Below, piece by piece: positions 27,972 through 37,466 of a stretch of DNA of 64,000 nucleotides. Location: contig NZ_CP023688.1 in NCBI RefSeq assembly GCF_008704655.1, positions 9,117,001 to 9,181,000 on the forward strand. The letters are read 5' to 3'. Every line of letters begins with the position of its first letter. Positions within the stretch are counted from its first letter, which is position 1. This stretch comes from Streptomyces rimosus (GTDB taxonomy: Bacteria > Actinomycetota > Actinomycetes > Streptomycetales > Streptomycetaceae). The position numbers and the translations under genes are program-made. The notes under the pieces are model-generated. The model saw only the letters and a program-made list of their open reading frames with translations, did no database searches and was not told the origin of the DNA.

Positions 27972-29942
27972 CTACCGGCGCCCCCCATCAATCCTCCGCC
28001 GAGCCCCCGACCTCGGCGGTCTCCCCGCCCCCGGCAAGGCGCCCCTGACCTGAGCCCGCGCGCCCCCGGGAGCCCGTACGGCCAGGAGCCGCCCCTCCTC
28101 CGAGGCCCGCACCACGCCCACCACCTCAATCCCCACAACCCCCCGACTCCCCGCCGCCACCAGATACCCATGCCCGGACGGCGCCCGCCACCGGGCGCTT
28201 GCCACAACCTCCCGGCCGTACCGGCTGCACGCCCCCGTCGCGCTCTCCCGGGCCACCACCCGCCCCGCCTCTCCAGGTGTCGTGAACAGCACGCTCACCT
28301 CGCCCGTCCCACGCCAGGTGTCCGCCCGGACGCATGACCATACGGCGCGCCCGCCGTTCTCGGGGAGGGGCTGTTCGGCGAAGTTCCATAGGTTGACCGT
28401 TCGTACGCCGTGGGGCAGGTCGGAGAGGTGGCAGGCCGTGCGGGACCAGCTCTGTAGGGCTGCCTCGGTGATTGGCTCGCGCGGTTGCCATGTCGGGGTG
28501 TCGTCGCCCGGCTGGGGAGTGTGGGTGAGGTGGGCGGGTGTCAGGCCGCCCAGGTCGGTGGCGAGGAAGGTGGTCTTCTCCGCGATGCGGGCGGAGGTGC
28601 GGAGTTGGAGGGTCGGCCAGGACCCGCAGGCTCCGGCGGACGCCGGGCTGGGCACCGGCTCGGTGACGCCTTCCGTCGAGACCCGCAACCGCCGCGCGGG
28701 GCCGTCGGGCCGCAGCAAGTCGCGGGTGCGTGCCTCGGCGATCCATGGGGCGGTCAGGTAGCGGGCCGCGCCGTGCGGGCGGGTGACGACGAGTGCGGCG
28801 GCCGTGGTCATGTCGCTGCTGTCCGTACGGGTGAAGGCGAGGGTGGCGTGGCCGTCGGGGGAGAGGGGTTCGGTGTACCGGATGGCGCGGAGGCCGTCGT
28901 GGAAGATCACTACGGCGCTGCCGTCGGCTTCGCCCGCGTACAGGAGTTGCGTGCCGGCCGGGGGAGGGCCGGTGAAGGTGCCGGGCGTACGGGTGATGTG
29001 CGTGCCGCGCGCGGGGTGGGTCCAGGTTGTCAGGGCGCGGGTGAGCAGGTCGCGGTCGTCGGTGCGTCCGCCGCGGGGCGGCCAGGCGGTGAAGTCCACC
29101 CGCGCGGTGTCGGCCCACTCCTCGCGGGGCGCCCGTACCAGGTCCTCGGGGGCGACCGGAGTGGTGCCGACGGCCGCGCGCGGGGGCCGCTGTCCCGTCG
29201 GCGCGCCGGTGGCGGCCAGCACCACGGCGCCGACCGCCACCACTGCAGCCACCGCCCAGGCGAGGCGGAACCGGTGCCTGCGGCGCAGCAGGTCCGTGGG
29301 CCGGGTCTGTACCGCGCAGGCGTTGAACTCGGCGGAGCGCAGCAAGGTTTGGGCGGCCGCGACAGCCGGTGCGTCGAGCTGCCGAGCGATCCGTAGGGCG
29401 CGGTCCGGGCGGCGTGCCCCGGACGCGCAGAGCAGTGCCCGGACCTGCGTCTCGGGGAGTCCGTCCGCGCGGCACAGCACGAACGCCGCGCGTACGTCGG
29501 CGGAGAGCCCGGACAGCGCCTGCCCCAACGCGATCTCCTCCCGGCCGCCCGCCCGCGGGAACAGCCGCAGCCCCCACACCAGCGGCAGCGTGGGCCGCAG
29601 GGCACGCGGTGGCGGCAGGCTCGCCGGCCACCACCGCGGACGCCGCTCGTACGCCAGCGCCGCGCGCAGCACCCGTTCCCGTACCCACGCCGCTCCGTGC
29701 CGCTCCGTCCCCAGGCGCTGCGCCGGCACCCGGGGGACCGCCCTGCGCTGCCGGAACCCGGGCAGCGCGCGCTGCACGAGACCGTGGGCGGCGAGGACCT
29801 TGCGGTGTCTGCTGAGCGTGGGCGGAAGCGTCAGGTAGGCGAGACGGACCAGGTCGGGGTACTGCTCGACGAGGCCGGCCTCGGCTTCGTCGAGCGTGAT
29901 CCGTTCACGGCCGTCCGGGGAGCGGTGGCGGGACGTGACCAT
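27972..29942 (-). CDS. Sigma-factor-like N-terminus fused to a transmembrane/extracytoplasmic domain
   Basis: A 656-residue protein. The first 230 residues recall degenerate ECF sigma regions 2 and 4 (LVEQYPDLVRLAYLTLP, then LSADVRAAFVLCRADGLPETQVRALL). A single membrane helix follows (about residues 258-280), then about 350 residues outside, with tryptophans and paired cysteines suggestive of an exported ligand-binding domain. Sigma-like and extracytoplasmic parts in one chain suggest a membrane-tethered regulator or a sensor that lost sigma activity. The start taken is ATG 29942, with GGGAGG upstream. The gene lies 98 bp beyond the GMC oxidoreductase gene on the same strand. No family name is claimed. 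Confidence 0.8.
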   Translation of the reverse strand: MVTSRHRSPDGRERITLDEAEAGLVEQYPDLVRLAYLTLPPTLSRHRKVLAAHGLVQRALPGFRQRRAVPRVPAQRLGTERHGAAWVRERVLRAALAYERRPRWWPASLPPPRALRPTLPLVWGLRLFPRAGGREEIALGQALSGLSADVRAAFVLCRADGLPETQVRALLCASGARRPDRALRIARQLDAPAVAAAQTLLRSAEFNACAVQTRPTDLLRRRHRFRLAWAVAAVVAVGAVVLAATGAPTGQRPPRAAVGTTPVAPEDLVRAPREEWADTARVDFTAWPPRGGRTDDRDLLTRALTTWTHPARGTHITRTPGTFTGPPPAGTQLLYAGEADGSAVVIFHDGLRAIRYTEPLSPDGHATLAFTRTDSSDMTTAAALVVTRPHGAARYLTAPWIAEARTRDLLRPDGPARRLRVSTEGVTEPVPSPASAGACGSWPTLQLRTSARIAEKTTFLATDLGGLTPAHLTHTPQPGDDTPTWQPREPITEAALQSWSRTACHLSDLPHGVRTVNLWNFAEQPLPENGGRAVWSCVRADTWRGTGEVSVLFTTPGEAGRVVARESATGACSRYGREVVASARWRAPSGHGYLVAAGSRGVVGIEVVGVVRASEEGRLLAVRAPGGARAQVRGALPGAGRPPRSGARRRIDGGRR

Positions 29943-30040
29943 GGACTGGGGCGCCTCCCAAGGCTGACTGCGGTACGGGCGTCGCTTCCTTCCTTCAAAC
30001 GAGTGAATGGTGCCGGGGTCACCGTGACATTCGGGGGCGC

Positions 30041-31807
30041 TCAGAGGCCCAGTTCGGCGAGGCGGCGGCTGACCCGTACGTCCGTCGACACGACGGGCGC
30101 GCCGGTGCGGACCCACGGGTCCCCGCCGAAGACCCGGGTGAAGACGCGTTCGGCGGTGCGGGTCGCCAGGGCCTGGGTGGTCAGGGTCGGGTTCGGGCCG
30201 CCGAGGGAGTTCGCGAGTGCGGAGTTGTCGGCGACGTACAGCCGGTCGACCGCGCGGCTGCGGCAGTCGGCGTCCAGCACCGAGGTGCGCGGGTCCAGGC
30301 CCGTACGCAGGGACGACTGCACGTGCAGCGGTACGGGGAACATGTCGACGCGCAGGACCGTACGGGCCCCCGCGCCCCGCAGCAGCGCGGTCGCCTTGCG
30401 GGCCAGGAACTCGCGGTTGGCGAGCGTACGGGCGCTGCGGCGGCGGTGGTGCACCTCGACCTTCGGCACGGGACCGTGCGCGTCGGCCGGGAAGACCGAG
30501 GGCAGGACGCGGTTGTCCGGTTCCACGTCGTCGTCGGTGAGCACCAGGACGTTCAGCAGCCGGTCGTGGCCGCCGTCCTGCATCAGGTCGGCCAGCTGGG
30601 GCCCGAGGACGCGCCCGGCGGGGCCGTCCCAAGGGCCTCGCGGCCCACGGCCGTTGGTGTAGGCGCCGCGGATTCCGCTGTCGGACGTGCTGAGGATCAG
30701 CGCCTGAAGGGCGGGCGGGAAACCGGTCTGCTCCAGGGCGCCGCGGCCGGGGAAGTCGCAGCGGGCCGCGGAACCGGGGCCGCGGCTGTTGCCGACGTCG
30801 TGGTCGAAGACGCCGACGACGAAGTCCAGGTGGTGGTCGGTCAGCCCGCGCCCGACCCAGCCGTTCGGGTCGGGCAGGCCGCTGTTGTGCCACAGCCGCG
30901 GATTCTCCGTACAGCCGCCGGACAGCACGACCGCCCGCGCGTCCTCCCGGTGCGAGTCGCCGGTCGCGCCGGTGCGCCAGGTGACGCCGGTCGCCGCGCC
31001 CGCCTCGGTGTGGATACGGGTCACGAACGCGTCGGTGATCAGCTCGGCGGCCCGGCCGCCGGGGGACCACGCGTCGGCGGTCAGCGCCATCGGGACGTAG
31101 CTGTTGTCCGTCGAGCGCTTGGCGAACTGGTTGCGCGGCGCGTGGACCGGCTGCATACAGCCCTGCGAGCAATGACCGCAGAACGTACAGCCGGTGGACC
31201 GGGGGAAGACCAGCAGGCGGGGGTCGGCGGTGCGCCCGGCGTGGCCGCCGGGCTGCAGAATGGCGTTCTGCTGCGGGCGGTAGGAATCGCCGGTGGTGGT
31301 CAGGGCCGTCTGCACGGGAATGCCGAGCGTTTCGCACCCCTGGAAATAGACTTCTTCCTTGGCGCCCATCGCTGCCGTTTGGACGGGCAGGGTGGCCTCC
31401 ACCCACTCGTAGTACGGCACCAATTCGGCGTAGGGGAACGGGAAGCGGTGGCGGGTGTCGTACGCGCCGGCGTCCGGGCCGGAATAGCCGGAGAACACGC
31501 CCGGATAGGCGCGCGGGGAATTGGCGAAGTAATGCTGCGTCGTGCCGCCGACGCCGGAAAGCTGCATGACAAAGGAGCTCTGCGGGGTCTCCCGGAACCA
31601 CGCGCTCTTCGCCCGGTCCGCCGGACCGAAGCGGAAGAAACCGGTGAGCGGGTGATTGGCGTCGTTCTCGTAATGCGTCCATTCCTCGCGGGGACGGGCG
31701 TGCCGGGGACCGGCCTCCAGGAGCAGGACGTCCAGCCCGCGCTCCGCCAGTTCCTTGGCGATCACCGGGCCGCCGCCGCCCGCGCCGACGACGATGACAT
31801 CACGCAC
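30041..31807 (-). CDS. GMC-family FAD oxidoreductase with cysteine cluster
   Basis: A 588-residue flavoprotein with an N-terminal FAD-binding motif (VVGAGGGGPVIAKELAERG) and the C-terminal GMC region (LYVADNSALANSLGGPNPTLTTQALA). The cysteine run in STGCTFCGHCSQGC resembles the iron-sulfur site of bacterial FAD-dependent sugar and alcohol dehydrogenases. The GTG start overlaps the stop of the Tat-signal gene by 8 bp. Such enzymes often pair with a small Tat-exported subunit, which matches that neighbour, so a membrane or periplasm-facing dehydrogenase is likely. The substrate is unknown. Confidence 0.9.
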   Translation of the reverse strand: MRDVIVVGAGGGGPVIAKELAERGLDVLLLEAGPRHARPREEWTHYENDANHPLTGFFRFGPADRAKSAWFRETPQSSFVMQLSGVGGTTQHYFANSPRAYPGVFSGYSGPDAGAYDTRHRFPFPYAELVPYYEWVEATLPVQTAAMGAKEEVYFQGCETLGIPVQTALTTTGDSYRPQQNAILQPGGHAGRTADPRLLVFPRSTGCTFCGHCSQGCMQPVHAPRNQFAKRSTDNSYVPMALTADAWSPGGRAAELITDAFVTRIHTEAGAATGVTWRTGATGDSHREDARAVVLSGGCTENPRLWHNSGLPDPNGWVGRGLTDHHLDFVVGVFDHDVGNSRGPGSAARCDFPGRGALEQTGFPPALQALILSTSDSGIRGAYTNGRGPRGPWDGPAGRVLGPQLADLMQDGGHDRLLNVLVLTDDDVEPDNRVLPSVFPADAHGPVPKVEVHHRRRSARTLANREFLARKATALLRGAGARTVLRVDMFPVPLHVQSSLRTGLDPRTSVLDADCRSRAVDRLYVADNSALANSLGGPNPTLTTQALATRTAERVFTRVFGGDPWVRTGAPVVSTDVRVSRRLAELGL

Positions 31808-32675
31808 GTCCGACGGCCTCCTTACGGCCCTGGTAGTAGCCCTTGAGGTCGTCGAGCCCGTCGGTCCGCCCGTCGTAGCCGGTGAGCCGCCACCCCACGG
31901 GCAGCGCCGTGATGTCCCGCCGCGCGGCGTCCCATACGGCGTGTTCGGTGAAGCAGCCGAAGGCGACGAGGGACAGCAGGCCGCTGCCCAGGTACTTCAG
32001 CAGGCCGGAAACGGAGCCGCGCAGCGGTTGCGGGAGGTGGGTGTCCAGCAGGGCGACGAGGTCGGAGTCGGTGTGCTCCAGCAGTTCGAAGGCCCGGGCC
32101 TTGTCGCGGTAGGACAGCCGGGAGAACGGCGACAGGAAGGGGCCGCCCGTCGCCGCCGGATTCACCTGCGCGGCGAGGAGGCCGAGCAGCACGGCCGCGA
32201 CGAGGGACAGGGGGATCTTCTCGTCCCCGCGCAGCAGCAGGCGCAGCGCCGCGTCCAGCCGTCCCAGCTCCGACGGAAGGTGCCGGGGCAGCTCGATCCC
32301 CGCCTCCGCCGTGGCCGTCACCAGCGCCATGGTCAGCGGCCTGGCCACCTCCTGCGGGAACGGTACGAACCGGTCGAGCGAGGCCTCGACGAGTTCACCG
32401 GCCTCAGCGGTGACCCCGCCCGCCCGGCCGCGCGGTGTGCCCTGCGCGCGCGAGTACGCGTCGTCGCCGGGCAGCGCGAAGGCGGCGAGACCGCGGAAGG
32501 TGTCCAGGGCCAGCTGCGCGAGCACCGGCCGCACCAGGCCGATCAGTTCCTCCACGCCCGGCATCGGCGCGGCGGCGGCCCGGCCGTGACCACCGGCGAG
32601 TCCCGCTCCGGCGGCGCCGAGGCCACCCGTACGGGCCAGGAAGGCGCGCCGCGGCAACGACGGGGGCTCGGTCAT
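31800..32675 (-). CDS. Tat-exported protein, gluconate 2-dehydrogenase subunit 3-like
   Basis: A 291-residue protein starting with a twin-arginine signal (SLPRRAFLARTGG followed by a Gly/Ala-rich hydrophobic stretch). The mature part is alpha-helical in character. Position directly before, and overlapping, a GMC dehydrogenase gene is typical of the small subunits that carry folded partner enzymes through the Tat system. It is the first gene of a three-gene minus-strand run. Confidence 0.75.
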   Translation of the reverse strand: MTEPPSLPRRAFLARTGGLGAAGAGLAGGHGRAAAAPMPGVEELIGLVRPVLAQLALDTFRGLAAFALPGDDAYSRAQGTPRGRAGGVTAEAGELVEASLDRFVPFPQEVARPLTMALVTATAEAGIELPRHLPSELGRLDAALRLLLRGDEKIPLSLVAAVLLGLLAAQVNPAATGGPFLSPFSRLSYRDKARAFELLEHTDSDLVALLDTHLPQPLRGSVSGLLKYLGSGLLSLVAFGCFTEHAVWDAARRDITALPVGWRLTGYDGRTDGLDDLKGYYQGRKEAVGRA

Positions 32676-32844
32676 GGGGCGGCTCCGTCCGGTCCGGGGC
32701 CCGTGCCCGGGCCGTCGGCACTGAACAACGCGGGCGGTACGTGTCAGGTACCGGGCCTCCCCGGAGGAGCGGGGTTCCGCGGCGAGACGGCCGGAAGAGG
32801 AACGGCATCTCCGGGAGGGCCCTGGGCCGTGCGGCGGACCGGTG

Positions 32845-33279
32845 TCACTTCCAGTCGGTGCACACGGTTCCGGCGCCGGGGACGGTCATGCACGCGGCGG
32901 CCTTGAGGTCCATGTCGTTGACCATCCGGGAGTGCGCGTCGCTGCCCCGGTCGATCCGGGTCTCGTAGGTGTTCTGCGGGTTCGCGGTGTTGGCGACCGT
33001 GCCGATCGTCCCGACCGGGCCGTGGACCCTGACCCAGGCGGCCCGGCACGCCGCCTTGTAGCGGAGCTCGACCCTGGCGCTGCCCAGGGTCCTCGAATCG
33101 AGTGTGTCCGCGTTGTCGGCGCAGCCGCCTTCCTCGGGAGTGAGCCCGTTGCAGGTCGGGCCCTTGCAGGTGGGCAGCGGAGCCTTGGCGGAGGTGTGGG
33201 GAGCGGTGGTGTGGGTGGCGGGGATCAATGAGGAGGCTGCGAGGGCCAGTGTGGCGACAGCCGTGGAGATCATGCGCAT
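32845..33279 (-). CDS. Secreted DUF2690-type protein
   Basis: A 144-residue protein. An N-terminal Sec signal peptide (MRMISTAVATLALAASS) is followed by a Cys-rich core with CKGPTCNG, GCADNADTL and paired later cysteines, and with RVELRYKAACRAAWVRV, the pattern of DUF2690 proteins common in streptomycetes. The function is unknown. The ATG at 33279 has GGGGG nine bases upstream; the frame extends 36 codons further up without a signal peptide, so the shorter form is preferred. Confidence 0.85.
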   Translation of the reverse strand: MRMISTAVATLALAASSLIPATHTTAPHTSAKAPLPTCKGPTCNGLTPEEGGCADNADTLDSRTLGSARVELRYKAACRAAWVRVHGPVGTIGTVANTANPQNTYETRIDRGSDAHSRMVNDMDLKAAACMTVPGAGTVCTDWK

Positions 33280-33440
33280 GGTGATTACCCCCTGGTGCGG
33301 CAGAAGCCCCTTGCCGGGGCCGTCCTGTCGACGGGAGCCTACGCCGAAGGGTGCGACAAGAAGCCCGAGTAGTAATAAGTCGGACAATGCGACTTATGGC
33401 GGTGTGTCCCGTGGCGGCGCCGGACGGTCGGGAGCGCCCG

Positions 33441-33779
33441 TCAGGAAGCGGTCGCGGTCTCGCTGTCCGGGTGGCAGGGGAAGATCTGGTCGAGTCCTAC
33501 GTAACGGAGGACGCGCAGCGTGTTGGCGGGCACCGCGGCCAGGGCGATGTCGGCCTGCGCGGCGAGGGCGTGGTTGCGCGCGGCCAGCAGGGCGGTGATG
33601 CCGCTGGAGTCGCAGAACTCCATTGCCGCGAGATCGAGGACCAGCCGCTGGCCCGGCCGCAGGGTCAGACCGGACACGGCGGTGCGCAGCTCGTCGGCGT
33701 GCTCGTAGTCGAGGTCGCCGACGATCTCCAGTACGGGGCCGGTCGCGGCGTCTCGGGTGGTGGTCTTCAGCGGGCTCAT
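33441..33779 (-). CDS. STAS-domain anti-sigma factor antagonist (RsbV-like)
   Basis: A 112-residue STAS-domain protein. The phosphorylatable Ser lies in FCDSSGITALL, as in SpoIIAA/RsbV. Unphosphorylated antagonists bind an anti-sigma kinase and free its sigma factor. It is the last gene of the minus-strand operon after the RsbQ- and RsbP-like genes, 37 bp behind the phosphatase that would dephosphorylate it. Confidence 0.93.
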   Translation of the reverse strand: MSPLKTTTRDAATGPVLEIVGDLDYEHADELRTAVSGLTLRPGQRLVLDLAAMEFCDSSGITALLAARNHALAAQADIALAAVPANTLRVLRYVGLDQIFPCHPDSETATAS

Positions 33780-33816
33780 CTCTGGGGTGGGGTCGGAGGG
33801 ACAGGGACGGAAGGAG

Positions 33817-35085
33817 TCAGGATTGTAGGGCCGGGACCCCGAGGGCGAGCAGGGCGGTGTCGTCGTCCAGGCCGTCGCCGAAACCTTCCAGCAGGCCGGT
33901 CAGCGCCTGGATCACGGCACGCGGCGGCGATCCGGCATGGTCGGCGGCGAACGTACGCAGGGCCTCCTCCCCGTACAGGACGCGGTCGGGGCCCGTGCGG
34001 GCCTCGGTGAGACCGTCGGTGTACAGCAGGAGGCCGTCGCCCGGGGTGAGGGTGGTGGTGGCGGTGACGAAGCGTGGCTCCGGCAGGATGCCGACGAGCA
34101 GACCGCCCGGGGTGTGCAGGTAGTCGCAGGTGCCGTCGGCGCGCAGGACCAGAGCGGGAGGGTGGCCGCCGGAGGCGAGCCGTACGGTGACCTCCCCGCT
34201 GTCCTGGTCCGGCTCCAGCACTCCGAATATGGCGGTGCAGTACCGCGGATCGCCGCCGCTGTACCGCTCGTGGAGAACCGTGTTCAAGGTGGCCAGCGCG
34301 GCCTCCGGATCCGGGTCGTGCAGTGCGGCGGCGCGCAGGGTGTAGCGGGTGAGCGAGGTCAGGGCGGCCGCGCGGGGACCCTTGCCGCTCACGTCCCCGA
34401 GGAAGAACGCCCAGCGCTTGCCGTCCAGGGCGAACAGGTCGTAGAAGTCGCCGCCGAGCCGGTCGGGGGAGGCGGTGTGGTAGTACGAGGCCACCTCCAG
34501 CCCCGGTATCTCGGGCAGCACGGTGGGCAGCAGGCTCTGCTGAAGGACGGCCAGCGCCTCCTGAAGGCGCGCGCGGTCGGCCTCCGCCCGCCGGCGGGCC
34601 GCTTCCGCCTCCTGCTGGCGCCGCAGCAGCTCCTCCTCGTACGCGCGCCGGTCGCGGGCGTCGAAGAGGGTGGCGCGGATCAGCAGCGGCTCGCCCTCGC
34701 TGCCGTACTTGACGGTGGCCGAGACCAGCACCGGGATACGCGTGCCGTCGGCGCGCCGCAGCTCCAGTGCGATCCCGTTGATCTCGCCCTGCATGCGCAG
34801 CAGCGGCGCGAAGTGCGTCTCGTGGTAGAGCTTGCCGCCCACGGTGAGCAGATCGGCGAACCGCGTCCGCCCGACCACCGCGTCCCGCTCCAGGCCGAGC
34901 CAGTCCAGGAGCGTGGCGTTGACCTTCGCGATGGTGCCGTCCATCAGCGTGGACACATAGCCGCAGGGCGCGGAGTCGTAGAGCTCCTCGGCGCTGTCCT
35001 CCAGCAGGGCGGCGAACGCGGCGGTCGTGGCGCCATCGCCGCCCGCCCCGTGCGGCTCGGGGCTGTTCCGTCCGGTGCGGCTCAT
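33817..35085 (-). CDS. PAS-PP2C serine phosphatase (RsbP-like)
   Basis: A 422-residue protein: PAS domain (about 25-150), a Glu/Arg/Ala-rich coiled coil (150-195), and a SpoIIE/PP2C phosphatase domain (200-420) with the metal-binding acidic motifs GGDFYD, LGDVSGKG and LDDDTALLAL. This is the architecture of Bacillus RsbP, which dephosphorylates RsbV under energy stress. The ATG at 35085 overlaps the RsbQ-like stop (TGATG) and the RsbV-like gene follows, completing the pathway. Confidence 0.93.
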   Translation of the reverse strand: MSRTGRNSPEPHGAGGDGATTAAFAALLEDSAEELYDSAPCGYVSTLMDGTIAKVNATLLDWLGLERDAVVGRTRFADLLTVGGKLYHETHFAPLLRMQGEINGIALELRRADGTRIPVLVSATVKYGSEGEPLLIRATLFDARDRRAYEEELLRRQQEAEAARRRAEADRARLQEALAVLQQSLLPTVLPEIPGLEVASYYHTASPDRLGGDFYDLFALDGKRWAFFLGDVSGKGPRAAALTSLTRYTLRAAALHDPDPEAALATLNTVLHERYSGGDPRYCTAIFGVLEPDQDSGEVTVRLASGGHPPALVLRADGTCDYLHTPGGLLVGILPEPRFVTATTTLTPGDGLLLYTDGLTEARTGPDRVLYGEEALRTFAADHAGSPPRAVIQALTGLLEGFGDGLDDDTALLALGVPALQS

Positions 35086-35888
35086 CACCGCAGCCCCGTC
35101 AGGAAGCCGGTGATCGCCCGGTTGGTGGCCTCGGGCGCGGACAGGTGCGGGCAGTGGCCGGTGGCGTCCAGGGTGACCAGCGTCGAGCCGGGGATCTGGC
35201 GGTGGACGAACGCGCCGACCTCGCGCGGGGCGATCATGTCCTGGGTGCACTCCAGCACCAGCGTCGGCACGGTCACCGACTTCAGGTCGTCGCGGGAGTC
35301 GGACAGGAAGGTGGTGCGGGCGAAGACGCGGGCCATGTCGGGGTCGGTGGCGCAGAAGCTGCGGGTCAGCTCCTCGCCGAGCTCGGGCCGCTCCGGATTG
35401 CCCATGATCATCGGCGCCATGGCGGCCGACCAGCCCAGGTAGTTGGAGTCCAGCGAGTCCAGCAGCTCGTCGATGTCCGCCGTGGTGAACCCGCCGCGGT
35501 AGCCCTCGTCGTCGATGTAGCGCGGGGACGGGGCGACCATGACCAGGGCGCCGAAGCGCTCCGGGGCCCGCCGGGCGGCGAGCACGCCGGCCATGGCGCT
35601 GACCGAGTGCCCGACGAATGTCGCGTCGCGCAGGTCGAGGGCCTCGGCGATCTCCACCACGTCCTGCGCGTAGCCGTCGAGGGACGCGTAGCGGTCCTCC
35701 CGGAACGCCGACAGGTCGGAGCGGCCGCAGCCGACGTAGTCGAACAGCACCACACGGTGGACATCGGCCAGGGCGGGAACGGTCAGACGCCACATGTTCT
35801 GGTCACAGCCGAAACCGTGGGCCAGCACCACGGCCGGTCCGTCCGGGTTCCCCGTGACGGTGACGTGGTTCCTGCGCAGGATGTCCAT
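35085..35888 (-). CDS. RsbQ-like alpha/beta hydrolase
   Basis: A 267-residue alpha/beta hydrolase. The catalytic Ser is in VGHSVSAMAG, the Asp in ECTQDMIAP and the His in DATGHCPHLS. Overall sequence and length match RsbQ, which partners the PAS domain of RsbP, presumably by making or delivering a small ligand. The direct overlap with the PAS-phosphatase gene supports RsbQ rather than a generic esterase. The start ATG 35888 is preceded by GAGG. Confidence 0.88.
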   Translation of the reverse strand: MDILRRNHVTVTGNPDGPAVVLAHGFGCDQNMWRLTVPALADVHRVVLFDYVGCGRSDLSAFREDRYASLDGYAQDVVEIAEALDLRDATFVGHSVSAMAGVLAARRAPERFGALVMVAPSPRYIDDEGYRGGFTTADIDELLDSLDSNYLGWSAAMAPMIMGNPERPELGEELTRSFCATDPDMARVFARTTFLSDSRDDLKSVTVPTLVLECTQDMIAPREVGAFVHRQIPGSTLVTLDATGHCPHLSAPEATNRAITGFLTGLR

Positions 35889-36084
35889 ACGGCCATCCTC
35901 GCATCCTTCATGATCACTCCGGCAGGCCCCCGCCGGGCCGGGACGGAGAGCCGGGCTGTCGGTGGCGCGTCGGCGCCGTGTCGGTGGCCGCTGCGATCTT
36001 GTCGTACGGGACGGCCCGACGCCGCGGCGGCCGGGCGCCCGCCGCCGTCCGGCGGCCCACGACGTGACCGAGGAGCCCGACACC

Positions 36085-37056
36085 GTGCCTTCCGCAGCCC
36101 AGCACCCGCGCCCGACCCCGCCCGGTTCTTGGGACGTGCACCGTCCGCCGTCCGCCGAGGGCCGGTCCATCCTGGTCACCGGCGGCAACGCGGGCATCGG
36201 CTACTTCGTCGCGGAACAGCTCGCCGGTACGGGAGCCACCGTCGTGCTGGGCAGCCGCGACCGTACGAAGGCCGAGGCCGCCGCGGCGAGCATCCGCTCC
36301 CGGGTCCCGGGCGCCCGCGTGCGGCACGTGCCGCTGGACCTCGCGGACCTGGCGTCCCTCCCGGCCACCGTGGACGCGCTCGCGCTGGACCGCCTCGACG
36401 CGGTGGTGCACAACGCCGGGGTGGCGCTCGACGATCCGCCGCGCCGCGAGACCGCGGACGGCCACGAGCTGATGTTCGGGACCAACCACCTCGGGCACTT
36501 CGCGCTGACCCGGTGGCTCGCACCGCTGCTCATGGCCGCGCCGGCCGGCCGCGTGGTCACCGTCGGCAGCTTCGCCGCGAAATCCGAGCGACTGGACCTG
36601 ACCGATCTCCAGTCCCGCGCGGACGACTACCGCCCGAAGCGGACCTACGGACGCTCGAAACTGGCGCAGATGACCTTCGGTTTCGCCCTCGATCGCCGGC
36701 TGCGCGCGCTGGGCAGCACGGTCAGTAGCCTGGTGGCTCACCCTGGCGGCGCCCTGGACGCCCTCACGCCGTCGCGCGCGCCGGTGCACGTACGGACCTC
36801 GGGCGAGCGGCTGCTCGGGCTGCCCGCCGGACTGCTCGTCCAGGGCAAGGACGCCGGTGCGTGGCCCGTCGTACGGGCCGTCCTCGACCCGCTGGCGACG
36901 GGCGGGCAGTTGTGGGGGCCGCGGGTGTTCGGGCTGCGCGGCCTGCCGCGGGCCGAGCCGGTGCAGGAGCAGATGGCCGACGCCGCCCTCGCGGCGCGGC
37001 TGTGGGAGGCCAGCTGTGAGCTGACCGGAGTGGAGGCGGATCTGGGGTTCCGGTGA
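36085..37056 (+). CDS. Short-chain dehydrogenase/reductase
   Basis: A 323-residue classical SDR with the cofactor motif VTGGNAGIG, the NNAG-like VVHNAGVA, and the active-site Tyr/Lys in YGRSKLAQ. The sequence resembles the WW-oxidoreductase/retinol dehydrogenase-like branch in which a long C-terminal segment follows the catalytic core. The start is GTG 36085, with GAGGAG nine bases upstream. It is divergent from the RsbQ operon. The substrate is unknown. Confidence 0.9.
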   Translation: MPSAAQHPRPTPPGSWDVHRPPSAEGRSILVTGGNAGIGYFVAEQLAGTGATVVLGSRDRTKAEAAAASIRSRVPGARVRHVPLDLADLASLPATVDALALDRLDAVVHNAGVALDDPPRRETADGHELMFGTNHLGHFALTRWLAPLLMAAPAGRVVTVGSFAAKSERLDLTDLQSRADDYRPKRTYGRSKLAQMTFGFALDRRLRALGSTVSSLVAHPGGALDALTPSRAPVHVRTSGERLLGLPAGLLVQGKDAGAWPVVRAVLDPLATGGQLWGPRVFGLRGLPRAEPVQEQMADAALAARLWEASCELTGVEADLGFR

Positions 37057-37466
37057 ACGGCGTTGTCAGGCAGGGGAGTTCGGCGGCGGTTTTCGGGGAC
37101 GGCATTCCGGCGGCGGGATTTCCGTCCACTGATCGCCCTCCGGGTGAACGCCCGGCGACGCCCGGACCACCGCCCGGGTTGTACGCGAAATCCTGGATGC
37201 CGCCAGTGACGTTTTTGGGCATTCCTGTGACGTCTTGTGTCGCTGGTCACCGGGGGTAACAGTCTGCGTACGACGGCCGCCCGCGAACCGGAAACAGCGC
37301 TTCCGCCCTGGTCAGCAGCTATTTCCACGGTCACCCGTGACCTGGGGGAGGGGTGCGGGAGGTGGACCAGAAACGGGTGGTCCGCCGTTTGCCCTCCGGG
37401 GCATCTTGGACGGGCGAGCCGGACGGTACCGGCTCGCCCACCCGGACACCCGAGGGAGACCCCTTC
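37057..37466. other. Intergenic region before the secreted I36-type gene
   Basis: About 410 bp without a supported gene. It contains GTGACGT twice (near 37206 and 37226). TTGTGT followed 16 bp later by TAACAG, near 37234-37261, is a possible promoter for the secreted protein. Confidence 0.4.

Noticed and set aside
27471..28337. Plus-strand frame after the van operon
   Set aside because: Runs into the 3' end of the sigma-like gene on the other strand, has no motif and turns into Pro/Arg runs.
29943..31682. N-terminal 580 codons of a 1236-codon minus-strand frame
   Set aside because: This part runs through the GMC oxidoreductase in another frame, is Arg/Pro/Gly-rich and has no family features; the real gene begins at 29942.
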